Shown here piece by piece: positions 25,594 through 33,494 of a stretch of DNA of 64,000 nucleotides. Origin of the DNA: Allopusillimonas ginsengisoli (GTDB taxonomy: Bacteria; Pseudomonadota; Gammaproteobacteria; Burkholderiales; Burkholderiaceae_B); NCBI GenBank assembly GCA_005239165.1, contig RAPG01000012.1:1-64000 (forward strand), in the 5' to 3' direction. Position 1 is the stretch's first letter, and the number at the start of each line of letters is the position of its first letter. The position numbers were made by a program, and so were the translations under genes. Below the pieces are notes generated by a model that worked only from the letters and a program-made list of their open reading frames with translations, did no database searches and had not been told where the DNA came from.

Positions 25594-26793
25594 TCAGCGG
25601 CGTCTGCTGATCGGGACAAACTTCTTGTCTTCGGGGCCCACGTAGTTTGCCGTCGGACGGATAATTTTGTTATCAATGCGCTGTTCAATAATGTGCGCAG
25701 ACCAACCCGCCGTGCGGGCGATAACAAACAGCGGTGTGAACATGGAGGTAGGCACGCCCATCATGTGGTACGACACAGCAGAGAACCAGTCAAGATTGGG
25801 GAACATTTTCTTGGCGTCCCACATAACCGTTTCGAGACGCTCAGCAATGTCAAACATTTTCATGCTGTTCTGGGTTTTTGACAGTTTGCGCGCAACGCCT
25901 TTGATGACTTTGTTGCGGGGGTCAGACACGGTATAAACCGGGTGACCAAAGCCGATAATGACTTCTTTGTTTTCGACCCGCTTGCGGATGTCTGCCTCGG
26001 CATCGTCTGCCGAGTCATAGCGCTTCTGGATCTCGAATGCGACTTCGTTGGCGCCGCCGTGCTTGGGCCCGCGCAGTGCACCGATACCGCCGGTAATGGC
26101 CGAGTACATGTCGGAACCCGTGCCGGCAATGACGCGGCTGGCAAACGTGGAGGCATTGAACTCATGCTCGGCGTACAGAATAAGCGACGTATGCATGGCG
26201 CGCACCCACTCATCGCTGGGTACTTCGCCGTGCAGCAGGTGCAGAAAGTGGCCGCCAATGCTGTCGTCATCGGTTTCTACGTCGATCACACGCCCGTTAT
26301 GGCTGTAGTGATACCAGTAAAGCAGGGCCGAACCCAGGCTGGCCATGAGGCGGTCGGCGATATCACGGGCGTCGGGTAGGTTGTGATCGTCTTTTTCAGG
26401 CAGAACGCAGCCTAATACCGAAGCGGCCGTGCGCATGACATCCATGGGATGGCTTGCTGCGGGCAGTGCCTCGAGGGCGATCTGAAGCTGGGCAGGCAGG
26501 CCGCGCAAACGACGCAGCTTGGCTTTATAGGCTGCCAGTTCGCTTTTGGTAGGCAGCTTGCCATGAATAAGCAGGTGGGCGATTTCTTCAAATTCGCAGG
26601 TTTCGGCGATATCGAGAATGTCGTAGCCGCGATAGTGCAGATCATTGCCGCTGAGTCCGACTGTGCACAGCGCGGTATTGCCGGCGACTACGCCGGATAG
26701 CGCGACAGACTTCTTGGGTTTGGGGCCTGTGGCGGGCGCTGCTTTGCTGGCGGCTTTGGTTTTACTGGATTCTTTAACTTTACGTGTAGCCAT
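25594..26793 (-). CDS. prpC: 2-methylcitrate synthase
   Basis: A 399-residue citrate-synthase-fold enzyme joining propionyl-CoA and oxaloacetate. After a Lys/Ala-rich extension (residues 1-30, longer than usual and possibly disordered) the conserved core begins SGVVAGNTALCTVG. Catalytic histidines are in LRGPKHGGANE and IIGFGHPVYTVSDPRN, and the aspartate in NLDWFSAVSYHMMGVP. The VYTVSDPRN form and length of the core match PrpC as opposed to GltA, which is encoded separately at 36257. It lies 17 bases after prpB. Confidence 0.95.
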   Translation of the reverse strand: MATRKVKESSKTKAASKAAPATGPKPKKSVALSGVVAGNTALCTVGLSGNDLHYRGYDILDIAETCEFEEIAHLLIHGKLPTKSELAAYKAKLRRLRGLPAQLQIALEALPAASHPMDVMRTAASVLGCVLPEKDDHNLPDARDIADRLMASLGSALLYWYHYSHNGRVIDVETDDDSIGGHFLHLLHGEVPSDEWVRAMHTSLILYAEHEFNASTFASRVIAGTGSDMYSAITGGIGALRGPKHGGANEVAFEIQKRYDSADDAEADIRKRVENKEVIIGFGHPVYTVSDPRNKVIKGVARKLSKTQNSMKMFDIAERLETVMWDAKKMFPNLDWFSAVSYHMMGVPTSMFTPLFVIARTAGWSAHIIEQRIDNKIIRPTANYVGPEDKKFVPISRRR

Positions 26794-26810
26794 GTCGCTG
26801 CTCCTGAAAA

Positions 26811-27716
26811 TTATTTCGATTTGCCTTGTTGGAAGAGGGCGTCGAGTCGGGATTCAAACTCGTGATAACCGATGCGGTCGTACAGTTCGTCGCGGGTCTG
26901 CATCAAATCAATAACGCTCTTTTGATGGCCATCGCGCCTGATAGCGGTGTACACCGTTTCTGCTGCCTTATTCATGGCGCGGAATGCTGATAAAGGATAC
27001 AACACGATGTCGACGCCGACACTGGCTAATTCGTCGCGCGTAAATAAGGGTGTTTTGCCGAACTCAGTAATGTTGGCCAATACGGGCACGTTCAGTTCTT
27101 TCTTGAAGCGCTCGTAAGTGGCCAGGTCGTATGAGGCTTCGGCAAAAATGCCGTCGGCACCTGCTTCGACGAAGGCGGCAGACCGCTCCAGCGCGGCATC
27201 GACACCTTCAACGGCGATAGAGTCAGTGCGGGCAATAATGAAAAAATCGGGGTCGGTGCGGGCATCAACGGCGGCCTTGATGCGGTCAACCATTTCACCT
27301 TTGCTGACAATCTCTTTGCCTGGGCGATGGCCACAGCGCTTGGCGCCGACTTGATCTTCGATATGGCAGGCGCCGGCACCGAACTTGATCAGGCTTTTAA
27401 TGGTGCGAGCAATATTGAAGGCTGAGGGGCCAAAGCCGGTGTCGATATCGACCATGAGGGGTACATCACAGACATCGGTAATGCGACGGATATCCGTGAG
27501 TACGTCATCAAGCGTGTTAATGCCCAGATCTGGCAGGCCCAGTGAGCCTGCGGCAACGCCGCCGCCTGACAGGTAAATGGCGCGATAGCCCGCGCGCTGA
27601 GCCAGCAGGGCGTGATTGGCGTTGATGGCGCCAATAACTTGCAAGGGCTGTTCTTCCTTCAGGGCTTGACGAAAGCGGGCACCTGCCGACGCTTGTTTCT
27701 GGTTTGCTTCAGACAC
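26811..27716 (-). CDS. prpB: 2-methylisocitrate lyase
   Basis: A 301-residue lyase of the isocitrate-lyase/PEP-mutase family that splits 2-methylisocitrate into pyruvate and succinate. The catalytic loop KRCGHRPGKE, the metal-binding VDIDTGFG and the HIEDQVGAKRC segment are all present. It is the first gene of the prp operon, 47 bases downstream of the sigma-54 promoter and divergent from prpR. Succinate feeds into the SDH complex encoded at 32.6 kb. Confidence 0.96.
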   Translation of the reverse strand: MSEANQKQASAGARFRQALKEEQPLQVIGAINANHALLAQRAGYRAIYLSGGGVAAGSLGLPDLGINTLDDVLTDIRRITDVCDVPLMVDIDTGFGPSAFNIARTIKSLIKFGAGACHIEDQVGAKRCGHRPGKEIVSKGEMVDRIKAAVDARTDPDFFIIARTDSIAVEGVDAALERSAAFVEAGADGIFAEASYDLATYERFKKELNVPVLANITEFGKTPLFTRDELASVGVDIVLYPLSAFRAMNKAAETVYTAIRRDGHQKSVIDLMQTRDELYDRIGYHEFESRLDALFQQGKSK

Positions 27717-27762
27717 AGTAGACCTCTCTTGGTTGGTGTGATTCGTTTATTGAACAGATATC

Positions 27763-27780
27763 AAGCAAAAATTGTGCCAA
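27763..27780 (-). promoter_or_regulatory. Sigma-54 promoter of the prp operon
   Basis: On the minus strand TTGGCACAATTTTTGCTT carries GG and GC with the exact 12-base spacing of -24/-12 promoters and a close match to the consensus TGGCAC-N5-TTGC. It lies 47 bases upstream of prpB and opposite the gene for the sigma-54 activator PrpR. Confidence 0.85.
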
Positions 27781-27886
27781 CTTTTTGGCGGGCGCAGCAA
27801 ATAGACCTGAAACCACGTGTGGGCGGGCTTGCGCGCTTGCGTGGCCGGTAGAGCAGATCACTTTCTCGCCTTAAAGCATTTTTGAT

Positions 27887-27940
27887 CGTTTCATTTATGA
27901 AATAATAACGTTTCAAATGGTTCGTTAATTGAACGTTTCA
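27887..27940. promoter_or_regulatory. Candidate PrpR upstream activating boxes
   Basis: CGTTTCA occurs three times (27887-27893, 27909-27915, 27934-27940), spaced 22 and 25 bases, about two helical turns. The first is part of the palindrome TTTCAT-TT-ATGAAA, and the third overlaps an inverted TTGAACG. They lie about 120-175 bases upstream of the sigma-54 promoter, a usual distance for enhancer sites, and next to the prpR start, so autoregulation is also possible. Confidence 0.55.
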
Positions 27941-27953
27941 CCGGGAGTGTTTT

Positions 27954-30143
27954 ATGTCTGCGCTGTTTCACCCTTTTTCGGGCGACCGGCTGCGTATCGT
28001 AGCGGTTGGGTTTCACGGCCTGCGTGATTTGCTCGAAGAGCTGGCACCACAGTACAGCACTATCGCCGAAGTTTCCGTTCTGGACAAGGCATACAGCGAT
28101 GCGGTGGCCGACATTGTCGCCATGCGGGCTTTTCGTCCAGTGGATGCGGTGGTATCGGCCGGATCGAACGGCAGTTATTTGCGACAGCATCTCGACTTGC
28201 CTGTGGTTCTGGTCAAGGCCGGTGGGCTGGATATTATGCGCGGCCTCGCTCGCGCATCGCGTAACCCGACCCACATTGCGCTCGTCACCTATGGTGATAT
28301 CGCCCCTGAAGTCAGGCATTTTTGCGACACATTCGGGCTCAGCGTTGCGCTGCGCTCGTACACCACTGAAGAAGATGCTGAAGCCTGTGTGCAAGAGCTC
28401 AAGGCGCAGGGGGTTCAGGCGATTGTCGCCCCGGGTCTGGTTGTGGATCTGGCGCGCGCTTGCGGGCTTGAGGGCGTGCTGTTGTATTCGCAGGGGGCGG
28501 TGCGAGAAGCGATGGACGACGCCATCGAGGTGGCGCGCATATCGCGGTTGGAGGCATCGCGGCGCGAAAAACTCAACACGATTTTGGGCAAGCTCAAAGA
28601 CGGCGTGGTCGCCGTCAATATGGATGAGCGTATCGAAACCATAAACCCCTCCATGGAGGCCCTGATCGGTTTGCCTGCCACGCAATTAATCGGGCAGCGT
28701 CTGAGTGAAGTCAGTGGCGCTTTGGGCTTGCAGCAAACCCTGCGTTCAGGCGATACGGAGTCAGAGCAGGTAGAGGAGGTTGGGGGCAAAACCGTTGTCG
28801 TGACACGTATGCCAATTATTGAGCAAGGGCGGCAAACGGGCGCCGTATTAGTGTGTCAGGACCCGGTCGCCATCCAGCGTCTGGATCGCAACCTGCGGTC
28901 GCGCGCGCAGCCGCGGGCCAACATCACCAAATACAGTCTGGACCATCTGGTCGGGCAAAGTCAGGTCATCCGCGAGGTCAGGGCACGTGCGCTCACGTGT
29001 GCCCAAAGCGATGCGACCGTGCTGATTATTGGCGAAAGCGGCACGGGCAAAGAGTTGCTGGCCCAGGGTATTCATCATGCCAGTGCCCGACGGGCCCAGC
29101 CCTTTGTCGCCGTCAACTGTGCCGCCTTCCCTGAAAGCCTGCTGGAAAGCGAATTGTTCGGGTATGTGGAAGGTGCCTTTACCGGGTCAAGTCGTGGCGG
29201 CAAGGTTGGTTTGTTTGAGGCCGCGCATACCGGTACGATTTTTCTGGATGAAATCGGTGAAATGCCGCCGTCGCTGCAGACTCGGCTATTGCGCGTGCTG
29301 CAGGAAAAAGAAGTGCTGCGGCTTGGGTCTACCGAACCGACGCCGGTGGATGTACGCATTATCGCGGCAACGCACCGTGATCTGAACGCCCAGGTGCAGA
29401 CAGGCGGGTTTCGTCGTGACTTGTTTTATCGCTTGAACATTTTGTTGATCAAACTGCCGTCTCTGCGTGAACGCAAAGATGATTTGCCGTTGCTGGCACG
29501 GCATCTTCAGGAAAAAGTGGCCCAGCGTTTGAGGTATCGCAAGCCGGGTGATGATTCTATTGTTGCGGCAATTGTCGGTGTTTCACGGCATTATGACTGG
29601 CCGGGAAACATCCGCGAGCTTGAAAACCTTATTGAGCGCACGCTGGTGTTTCGTCTGCCTTCGTCTTCCAGCAGCATTACTGCGGACGAGATCCTGGGCA
29701 TTGCGCCCGAGCTTTTTACGCATCAAGGCAGGCTCATGCCTGCAGACGCGAGCGTGGTCAGTGGCGTGTCGGCCAATGATGCATTCAAACCCTTGGGGCG
29801 TGAAGCAATAGAGTATGAAATTGCTGAGCGAGAGGCCATCAGGCGTGAGGCGGCAGGGTACGATGCAGTGGGGCGAGAAGCGGTCTGGCATGAAGCGGCA
29901 GGGCATACAGCCGCGCAGCATGGTGGCGGCTTACACAAAGACGCCGGGCAGGGCGGTAGTACGGGGCCGGCTTTTGCGCCCCAGACGCAGGGCCTGCGGC
30001 ACAGGCGTAGCGCAGCCGAAATGGCGCACATTAAGACGGTGCTCGATGCTTGTCACGGTAACCGAGAGGCCGCCGCTGCCAGGCTGAACATTAGCCGCAC
30101 CACGCTATGGCGCAAGCTGAAGCAGCTGGACGAAGAGCAGTAA
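27954..30143 (+). CDS. prpR: Sigma-54-dependent activator of propionate catabolism PrpR
   Basis: A 729-residue enhancer-binding protein. The N-terminal PrpR_N sensor (about residues 10-200) is thought to bind 2-methylcitrate; a PAS-like linker (about 210-310) follows; the AAA+ domain (about 330-560) has Walker A GESGTGKE (360-367), the sigma-54 contact loop GAFTGS (407-412, Ser in place of the usual last Ala, as in other PrpR proteins) and Walker B FLDEIGEM (about 430). The C-terminal Fis-type helix-turn-helix (about 690-729) ends NREAAAARLNISRTTLWRKL. Between AAA+ and HTH lies an insertion of about 100 residues with EA-rich repeats. It is divergent from prpB. Confidence 0.95.
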   Translation: MSALFHPFSGDRLRIVAVGFHGLRDLLEELAPQYSTIAEVSVLDKAYSDAVADIVAMRAFRPVDAVVSAGSNGSYLRQHLDLPVVLVKAGGLDIMRGLARASRNPTHIALVTYGDIAPEVRHFCDTFGLSVALRSYTTEEDAEACVQELKAQGVQAIVAPGLVVDLARACGLEGVLLYSQGAVREAMDDAIEVARISRLEASRREKLNTILGKLKDGVVAVNMDERIETINPSMEALIGLPATQLIGQRLSEVSGALGLQQTLRSGDTESEQVEEVGGKTVVVTRMPIIEQGRQTGAVLVCQDPVAIQRLDRNLRSRAQPRANITKYSLDHLVGQSQVIREVRARALTCAQSDATVLIIGESGTGKELLAQGIHHASARRAQPFVAVNCAAFPESLLESELFGYVEGAFTGSSRGGKVGLFEAAHTGTIFLDEIGEMPPSLQTRLLRVLQEKEVLRLGSTEPTPVDVRIIAATHRDLNAQVQTGGFRRDLFYRLNILLIKLPSLRERKDDLPLLARHLQEKVAQRLRYRKPGDDSIVAAIVGVSRHYDWPGNIRELENLIERTLVFRLPSSSSSITADEILGIAPELFTHQGRLMPADASVVSGVSANDAFKPLGREAIEYEIAEREAIRREAAGYDAVGREAVWHEAAGHTAAQHGGGLHKDAGQGGSTGPAFAPQTQGLRHRRSAAEMAHIKTVLDACHGNREAAAARLNISRTTLWRKLKQLDEEQ

Positions 30144-30233
30144 CTAATATGGCCACAAACATAGATGGAGTGATGGCGTGTCGCCACACTGCGGGCGCTT
30201 ATGTTGCGACGTCATGGTTGCCAAGCCAGCACA

Positions 30234-30279
30234 TAAAAAAACACCCCGAAGTCGATTGAGCCTGACTTTGGGGTGTTTT
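30234..30279. terminator. Bidirectional terminator between prpR and mdh
   Basis: An A-run with ACACCCCGAAGTC pairs with GACTTTGGGGTGTTTT across a 10-base loop. U-runs end the stem in either direction, as fits convergent prpR and mdh. Between here and the mdh stop, a second GC-rich stem (GGCCGGGC at 30407-30414 / GCCCGGCC at 30423-30430) lies directly after mdh without a T-tail. Confidence 0.8.
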
Positions 30280-30436
30280 GCAAGACCTGTGCGGCATTGA
30301 GCTTTTAAGGCTTGACTGCGCTGCCGTTTATCTCTGGGCTTTTAAAGCTTGGCGGCGGTGCCGCTTATACGTGCAACCTTGCCGTGGCCTGGCCGCGCGC
30401 TAAACGGGCCGGGCGATGTTTTGCCCGGCCAGCGCT

Positions 30437-31426
30437 TTACTTGAGCAGGTCTTTTACGCCGTCGCGCTCTTCGAGCAGCTCGTTGAGCGTGAAGTCCATG
30501 CGCTCGCGTGAGAAGTCGTCGATTTCAAGGCCTTCAATGCGCGTGTACTCGCCGTTTTCGGTGGTAACAGGCACGCCATAGATAATGCCTTCCGGGATGC
30601 CATAAGAACCGTCAGACGGAACACCCATGGTGACCCATTTGCCCTGGGAGCCCAGCACCCAGTCGTGCACATGATCAATGGCGGCGTTGGCAGCCGATGC
30701 GGCGGACGACAGGCCGCGCGCTTCGATAATGGCTGCGCCGCGCTTGCCTACGGTGGGGATGAACGTGTCACGTACCCACGCGTCGTCGTTGACGAGCTTG
30801 GGCAGGCTTTCACCGTTGATGGTGGCAAAGCGAATGTCTGGGTACATGGTGGGCGAGTGGTTGCCCCACACAACCAGCTTTTCGATATCGCCCACGGCCT
30901 TGCCGGTTTTGGCGGCCAGTTGCGACAGCGCACGGTTGTGGTCCAGGCGCAGCATGGCGGTGAAGTTTTTGGCTGGCAGGTCGGGTGCGGATTTCATGGC
31001 AATGTAGGCGTTGGTGTTGGCAGGGTTGCCCACTACCAGCACTTTGACGTCGCGGCTGGCGACATCATTGAGGGCCTTGCCCTGTGCCGTGAAAATTTGC
31101 GCGTTGACTTGCAGCAAGTCTTTGCGTTCCATGCCGGGGCCGCGGGGGCGGGCACCAACCAGCAGGGCGACGTCGGCATCTTTGAATGCTTCGCGTGCGT
31201 CGCTGTGCGCGGTCATGCTTTGCAGCAAGGGGAACGCGCAGTCGTCGAGTTCCATCATGACGCCCTTAAGTGCCTTCTGGGCTTTCTCGTCGGGAATTTC
31301 TAGCAGTTGAAGTATGACCGGCTGGTCGTTGCCGAGCATTTCGCCCGAGGCGATGCGAAACAGCAATGCATAACCGATTTGGCCGGCTGCCCCGGTGACA
31401 GCGACGCGCATGGCGGGTTTGGACAT
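30437..31426 (-). CDS. mdh: Malate dehydrogenase
   Basis: A 329-residue NAD-dependent malate dehydrogenase of the type common in betaproteobacteria (similar to cytosolic eukaryotic MDH). The Rossmann motif VTGAAGQIGYALLFRIASG, the mobile-loop arginines in GARPRGPGMERKDLL, the LRLDHNRA segment and the catalytic VVWGNHSPTMYPD histidine are present. The ATG at 31426 is preceded by GGGAG and begins the conserved MSKPAMRVAVTG; the open frame to 31576 has no support and would contain the promoter. It is divergent from a GntR regulator gene. Confidence 0.96.
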   Translation of the reverse strand: MSKPAMRVAVTGAAGQIGYALLFRIASGEMLGNDQPVILQLLEIPDEKAQKALKGVMMELDDCAFPLLQSMTAHSDAREAFKDADVALLVGARPRGPGMERKDLLQVNAQIFTAQGKALNDVASRDVKVLVVGNPANTNAYIAMKSAPDLPAKNFTAMLRLDHNRALSQLAAKTGKAVGDIEKLVVWGNHSPTMYPDIRFATINGESLPKLVNDDAWVRDTFIPTVGKRGAAIIEARGLSSAASAANAAIDHVHDWVLGSQGKWVTMGVPSDGSYGIPEGIIYGVPVTTENGEYTRIEGLEIDDFSRERMDFTLNELLEERDGVKDLLK

Positions 31427-31584
31427 TAATAATCTCCCGTTTGGGTATTGGAAATATGTGACAGCAACAGTGTAAATCTTTTGGCGTCTGGATTTCAGAG
31501 ATTGCGTCGGCGGGCGGCATGGGCGGCCGGAATGGGCCGGCGGCGAATTCTGGAGCCCGGGACGTCGCGCGGGCACAGCGGGGT

Positions 31585-31613
31585 AGAGTAGCGAATATTG
31601 AAACAGGCGTCAA
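31585..31613 (-). promoter_or_regulatory. Predicted sigma-70 promoter of mdh
   Basis: On the minus strand TTGACG (31608-31613) and TACTCT (31585-31590) are separated by exactly 17 bases. The 21-bp operator begins two bases upstream of the -35, as at acnB. The leader to the mdh ATG is about 150 bases. Confidence 0.6.
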
Positions 31614-31615
31614 AC

Positions 31616-31636
31616 GTCTTATATCTTATATAAGAC
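31616..31636. promoter_or_regulatory. Palindromic operator of mdh, identical to that of acnB
   Basis: The same 21 bases as at 16630-16650 (GTCTTATAT, CTT, ATATAAGAC). The site lies in the 325-bp region between mdh and the divergent GntR gene, 115 bases before the GntR start, so it could serve both. The rest of this intergenic region holds no gene. Confidence 0.72.
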
Positions 31637-31751
31637 ACAAGAGTGTTAGACATAATTTGCCCGGCATGCGAAAATGGCGGGATTCCTTTTAACCAGATAT
31701 TAAACCGGCTCGTGCTATTGTCGAACCGTTAAACACCCCCCCGTAACCGTC

Positions 31752-32522
31752 ATGTCCGACTCTCCCGTCACTGATCGCGGCCCCGCCCACGATCGCTCTG
31801 CAAGCAGCGCCGCGTTTAGCCCGCTGTATCAGCAGATCAAAGGCTTGCTTCTGCAAAGCCTTGACCGGGGTGAATGGAAGCCCGGCGAAGCTATTCCCAG
31901 CGAGCTTGATCTTGCTGCGCGTTTTCAGGTCAGCCAGGGCACGGTACGCAAGGCTATTGACGAGCTTGCTGCCGAAAACCTGTTGTTGCGGCGGCAAGGC
32001 AAGGGCACGTTCGTCGCCACGCACAACGAAGCGCGCGTACGTTTCCGCTTTCTGCGGCTTGCGCCTGATGACGGCATACAGCCGGTTTCCGGAAGCCAAA
32101 TTCTAGAATGTCGCCGCGTGCGCGCACCTGCTGATATCGCCAGCTTGCTCGAACTTCGCCATGGCGAAACAGTGGTTAACATGCGCAGGGTGCTTTCATT
32201 TGATCAAATGCCCACCATTCTCGATGATATCTGGCTGCCCGGCTCCGTGTTCAAAGGGCTTACCGTCGAGTCGCTGGGGCGTATACGCAGCCCGCTGTAT
32301 GCCATGTTTGAAACCGAGTTTGGCGTTAGCATGGTGCGCGCCGAAGAAAAGATCAAGGCGGTCGCCGCCACCCACGAACAGGCAGCGCAGCTTCAGGTAC
32401 AGCCCGGCACGCCGCTTTTGCGGGTCGAGCGTGTTTCATACACCTACGGTGACCGTCCCATGGAGATTCGCCGGGGTTTGTACTTTACCGAACGGTTTCA
32501 TTATCGAAACAGTCTTAACTAA
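31752..32522 (+). CDS. GntR-family regulator, HutC type, probable regulator of TCA genes
   Basis: A 256-residue regulator. After a Ser/Ala-rich leader the winged helix (about residues 22-92) has SPLYQQIKGLLLQSLDRGEWKPGEAIPSELDLAARF, QGTVRKAIDELAAENLLLRRQGKGTFV. The UTRA sensor (about 105-250) has LLELRHGETVVNMRRVLSFD and AAQLQVQPGTPLLRVERVSYTY. It lies between mdh and the sdh-gltA genes, a position conserved in Bordetella relatives from memory. The 21-bp palindrome in its upstream region and at acnB is its likeliest operator. Effector unknown; a TCA intermediate is plausible. Confidence 0.88.
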   Translation: MSDSPVTDRGPAHDRSASSAAFSPLYQQIKGLLLQSLDRGEWKPGEAIPSELDLAARFQVSQGTVRKAIDELAAENLLLRRQGKGTFVATHNEARVRFRFLRLAPDDGIQPVSGSQILECRRVRAPADIASLLELRHGETVVNMRRVLSFDQMPTILDDIWLPGSVFKGLTVESLGRIRSPLYAMFETEFGVSMVRAEEKIKAVAATHEQAAQLQVQPGTPLLRVERVSYTYGDRPMEIRRGLYFTERFHYRNSLN

Positions 32523-32658
32523 CTGACGGGCCAGCGCCCGTCGACGGCAAGTGTTACATATACCCATGTTTCATGCCGATTTGATACGCACGCCGTAAAT
32601 CGGCGAAAATACCAGTTGCGCTTTGCATAAAATTTAATTGTCATCACCCGAGGCCATC

Positions 32659-33072
32659 ATGTCCGATACCGCTTCAAAGCCGCGTCCGCAGTTTCGAAAC
32701 TTAAATCTTAAACAGCTTATGTCTTACCGCCAGCCGCTGGCGGCCAAGTCATCGATTCTGCATCGCGTCAGTGGCGCTCTGCTCTTTCTCTGTATTCCGC
32801 TGGTCATCCTGCCTGTGTTCGCGCTTAGTGTTACCTCGCCGGAAAGCTTTGCAGAAATGCGCGCATGGGTCTCCAACCCGTTGTTCAAAATCGTGCTGCT
32901 CGTATTGATATGGGGTTACCTCCATCATTTCTGCGCGGGCATTCGCTATCTGTTGCTTGACCTCCATGTGGGCAATGACAAGCATACCGGCCAGAAAACA
33001 GCCGGGGTGGTGTTTGGAGTCAGCCTGGCCCTCACGCTGGTCTTTGGTCTTAAATTGTTTGGGGTGTGGTAA
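32659..33072 (+). CDS. sdhC: Succinate dehydrogenase cytochrome b556 subunit
   Basis: A 137-residue membrane anchor of complex II with three helices (about residues 33-55, 72-95, 115-135). The Ser and Arg in HRVSGALLF belong to the quinone site and the histidine in YLHHFCAGIRYLLLD is the haem b ligand region. The ATG at 32659 is preferred to a TTG at 32638 because CCGAGG precedes it. Its stop TAA shares a base with the sdhD ATG. Confidence 0.94.
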   Translation: MSDTASKPRPQFRNLNLKQLMSYRQPLAAKSSILHRVSGALLFLCIPLVILPVFALSVTSPESFAEMRAWVSNPLFKIVLLVLIWGYLHHFCAGIRYLLLDLHVGNDKHTGQKTAGVVFGVSLALTLVFGLKLFGVW

Positions 33073-33494
33073 TGGCTCAAGAACTTCTCGGTACCAAGCG
33101 CCTGGTTGTCGGCGCGCATTATGGCACTGCCGACTTCATCGTTCAGCGTGTTACAGCGGTCATCATGGCTGTTTACACCATTATTCTGGGTCTGGGCTTG
33201 TTGTTCACGCCCGAGCTAACGTTTGAATCCTGGCGCCATCTGTTTACATTCACCTGTTTCCAGCTGCCACTCGGGCAACTGCTGGCAACGCTGGCGTTTC
33301 TGTCAGTGGCCTGGCATGCATGGGTCGGCGTACGTGACATCTGGATGGATTACGTCCGCTCGGCAGGCCTGCGTTTGTTTCTGCAGGCGCTAACGCTGTT
33401 GTGGCTGGTCGGATCGGTCATCTTTTTTCAAAATTCTCTGGAGTCTATAAGCCGTGGCAGCTGTCAAAACTACTTTACCGCGCCGCCAGTTTGA
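33072..33494 (+). CDS. sdhD: Succinate dehydrogenase membrane anchor subunit
   Basis: A 140-residue hydrophobic anchor with three helices. It starts MAQELLGTKRLVVGAHYGTADFIVQR and carries the haem-ligand histidine in VAWHAWVGVRDIWMDYV, where the following Asp/Tyr region belongs to the ubiquinone site. The start overlaps the sdhC stop by one base, and its 3' end overlaps the start of sdhA by 41 bases, an unusually long overlap within the operon. Confidence 0.92.
   Translation: MAQELLGTKRLVVGAHYGTADFIVQRVTAVIMAVYTIILGLGLLFTPELTFESWRHLFTFTCFQLPLGQLLATLAFLSVAWHAWVGVRDIWMDYVRSAGLRLFLQALTLLWLVGSVIFFQNSLESISRGSCQNYFTAPPV

Noticed and set aside
25594..26793. prpC as a second housekeeping citrate synthase
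   Set aside because: Its sequence signatures and place in the prp operon identify a methylcitrate synthase; gltA is separate at 36257.
30350..30436. Additional small gene between prpR and mdh
   Set aside because: The short plus-strand frame there overlaps the mdh 3' end and has no ribosome site or family resemblance.
31427..31576. Longer N-terminus for mdh
   Set aside because: It would run through the predicted promoter region's leader with a Pro/Arg-rich sequence unlike MDH; the ATG at 31426 has a good ribosome site and begins the conserved N-terminus.
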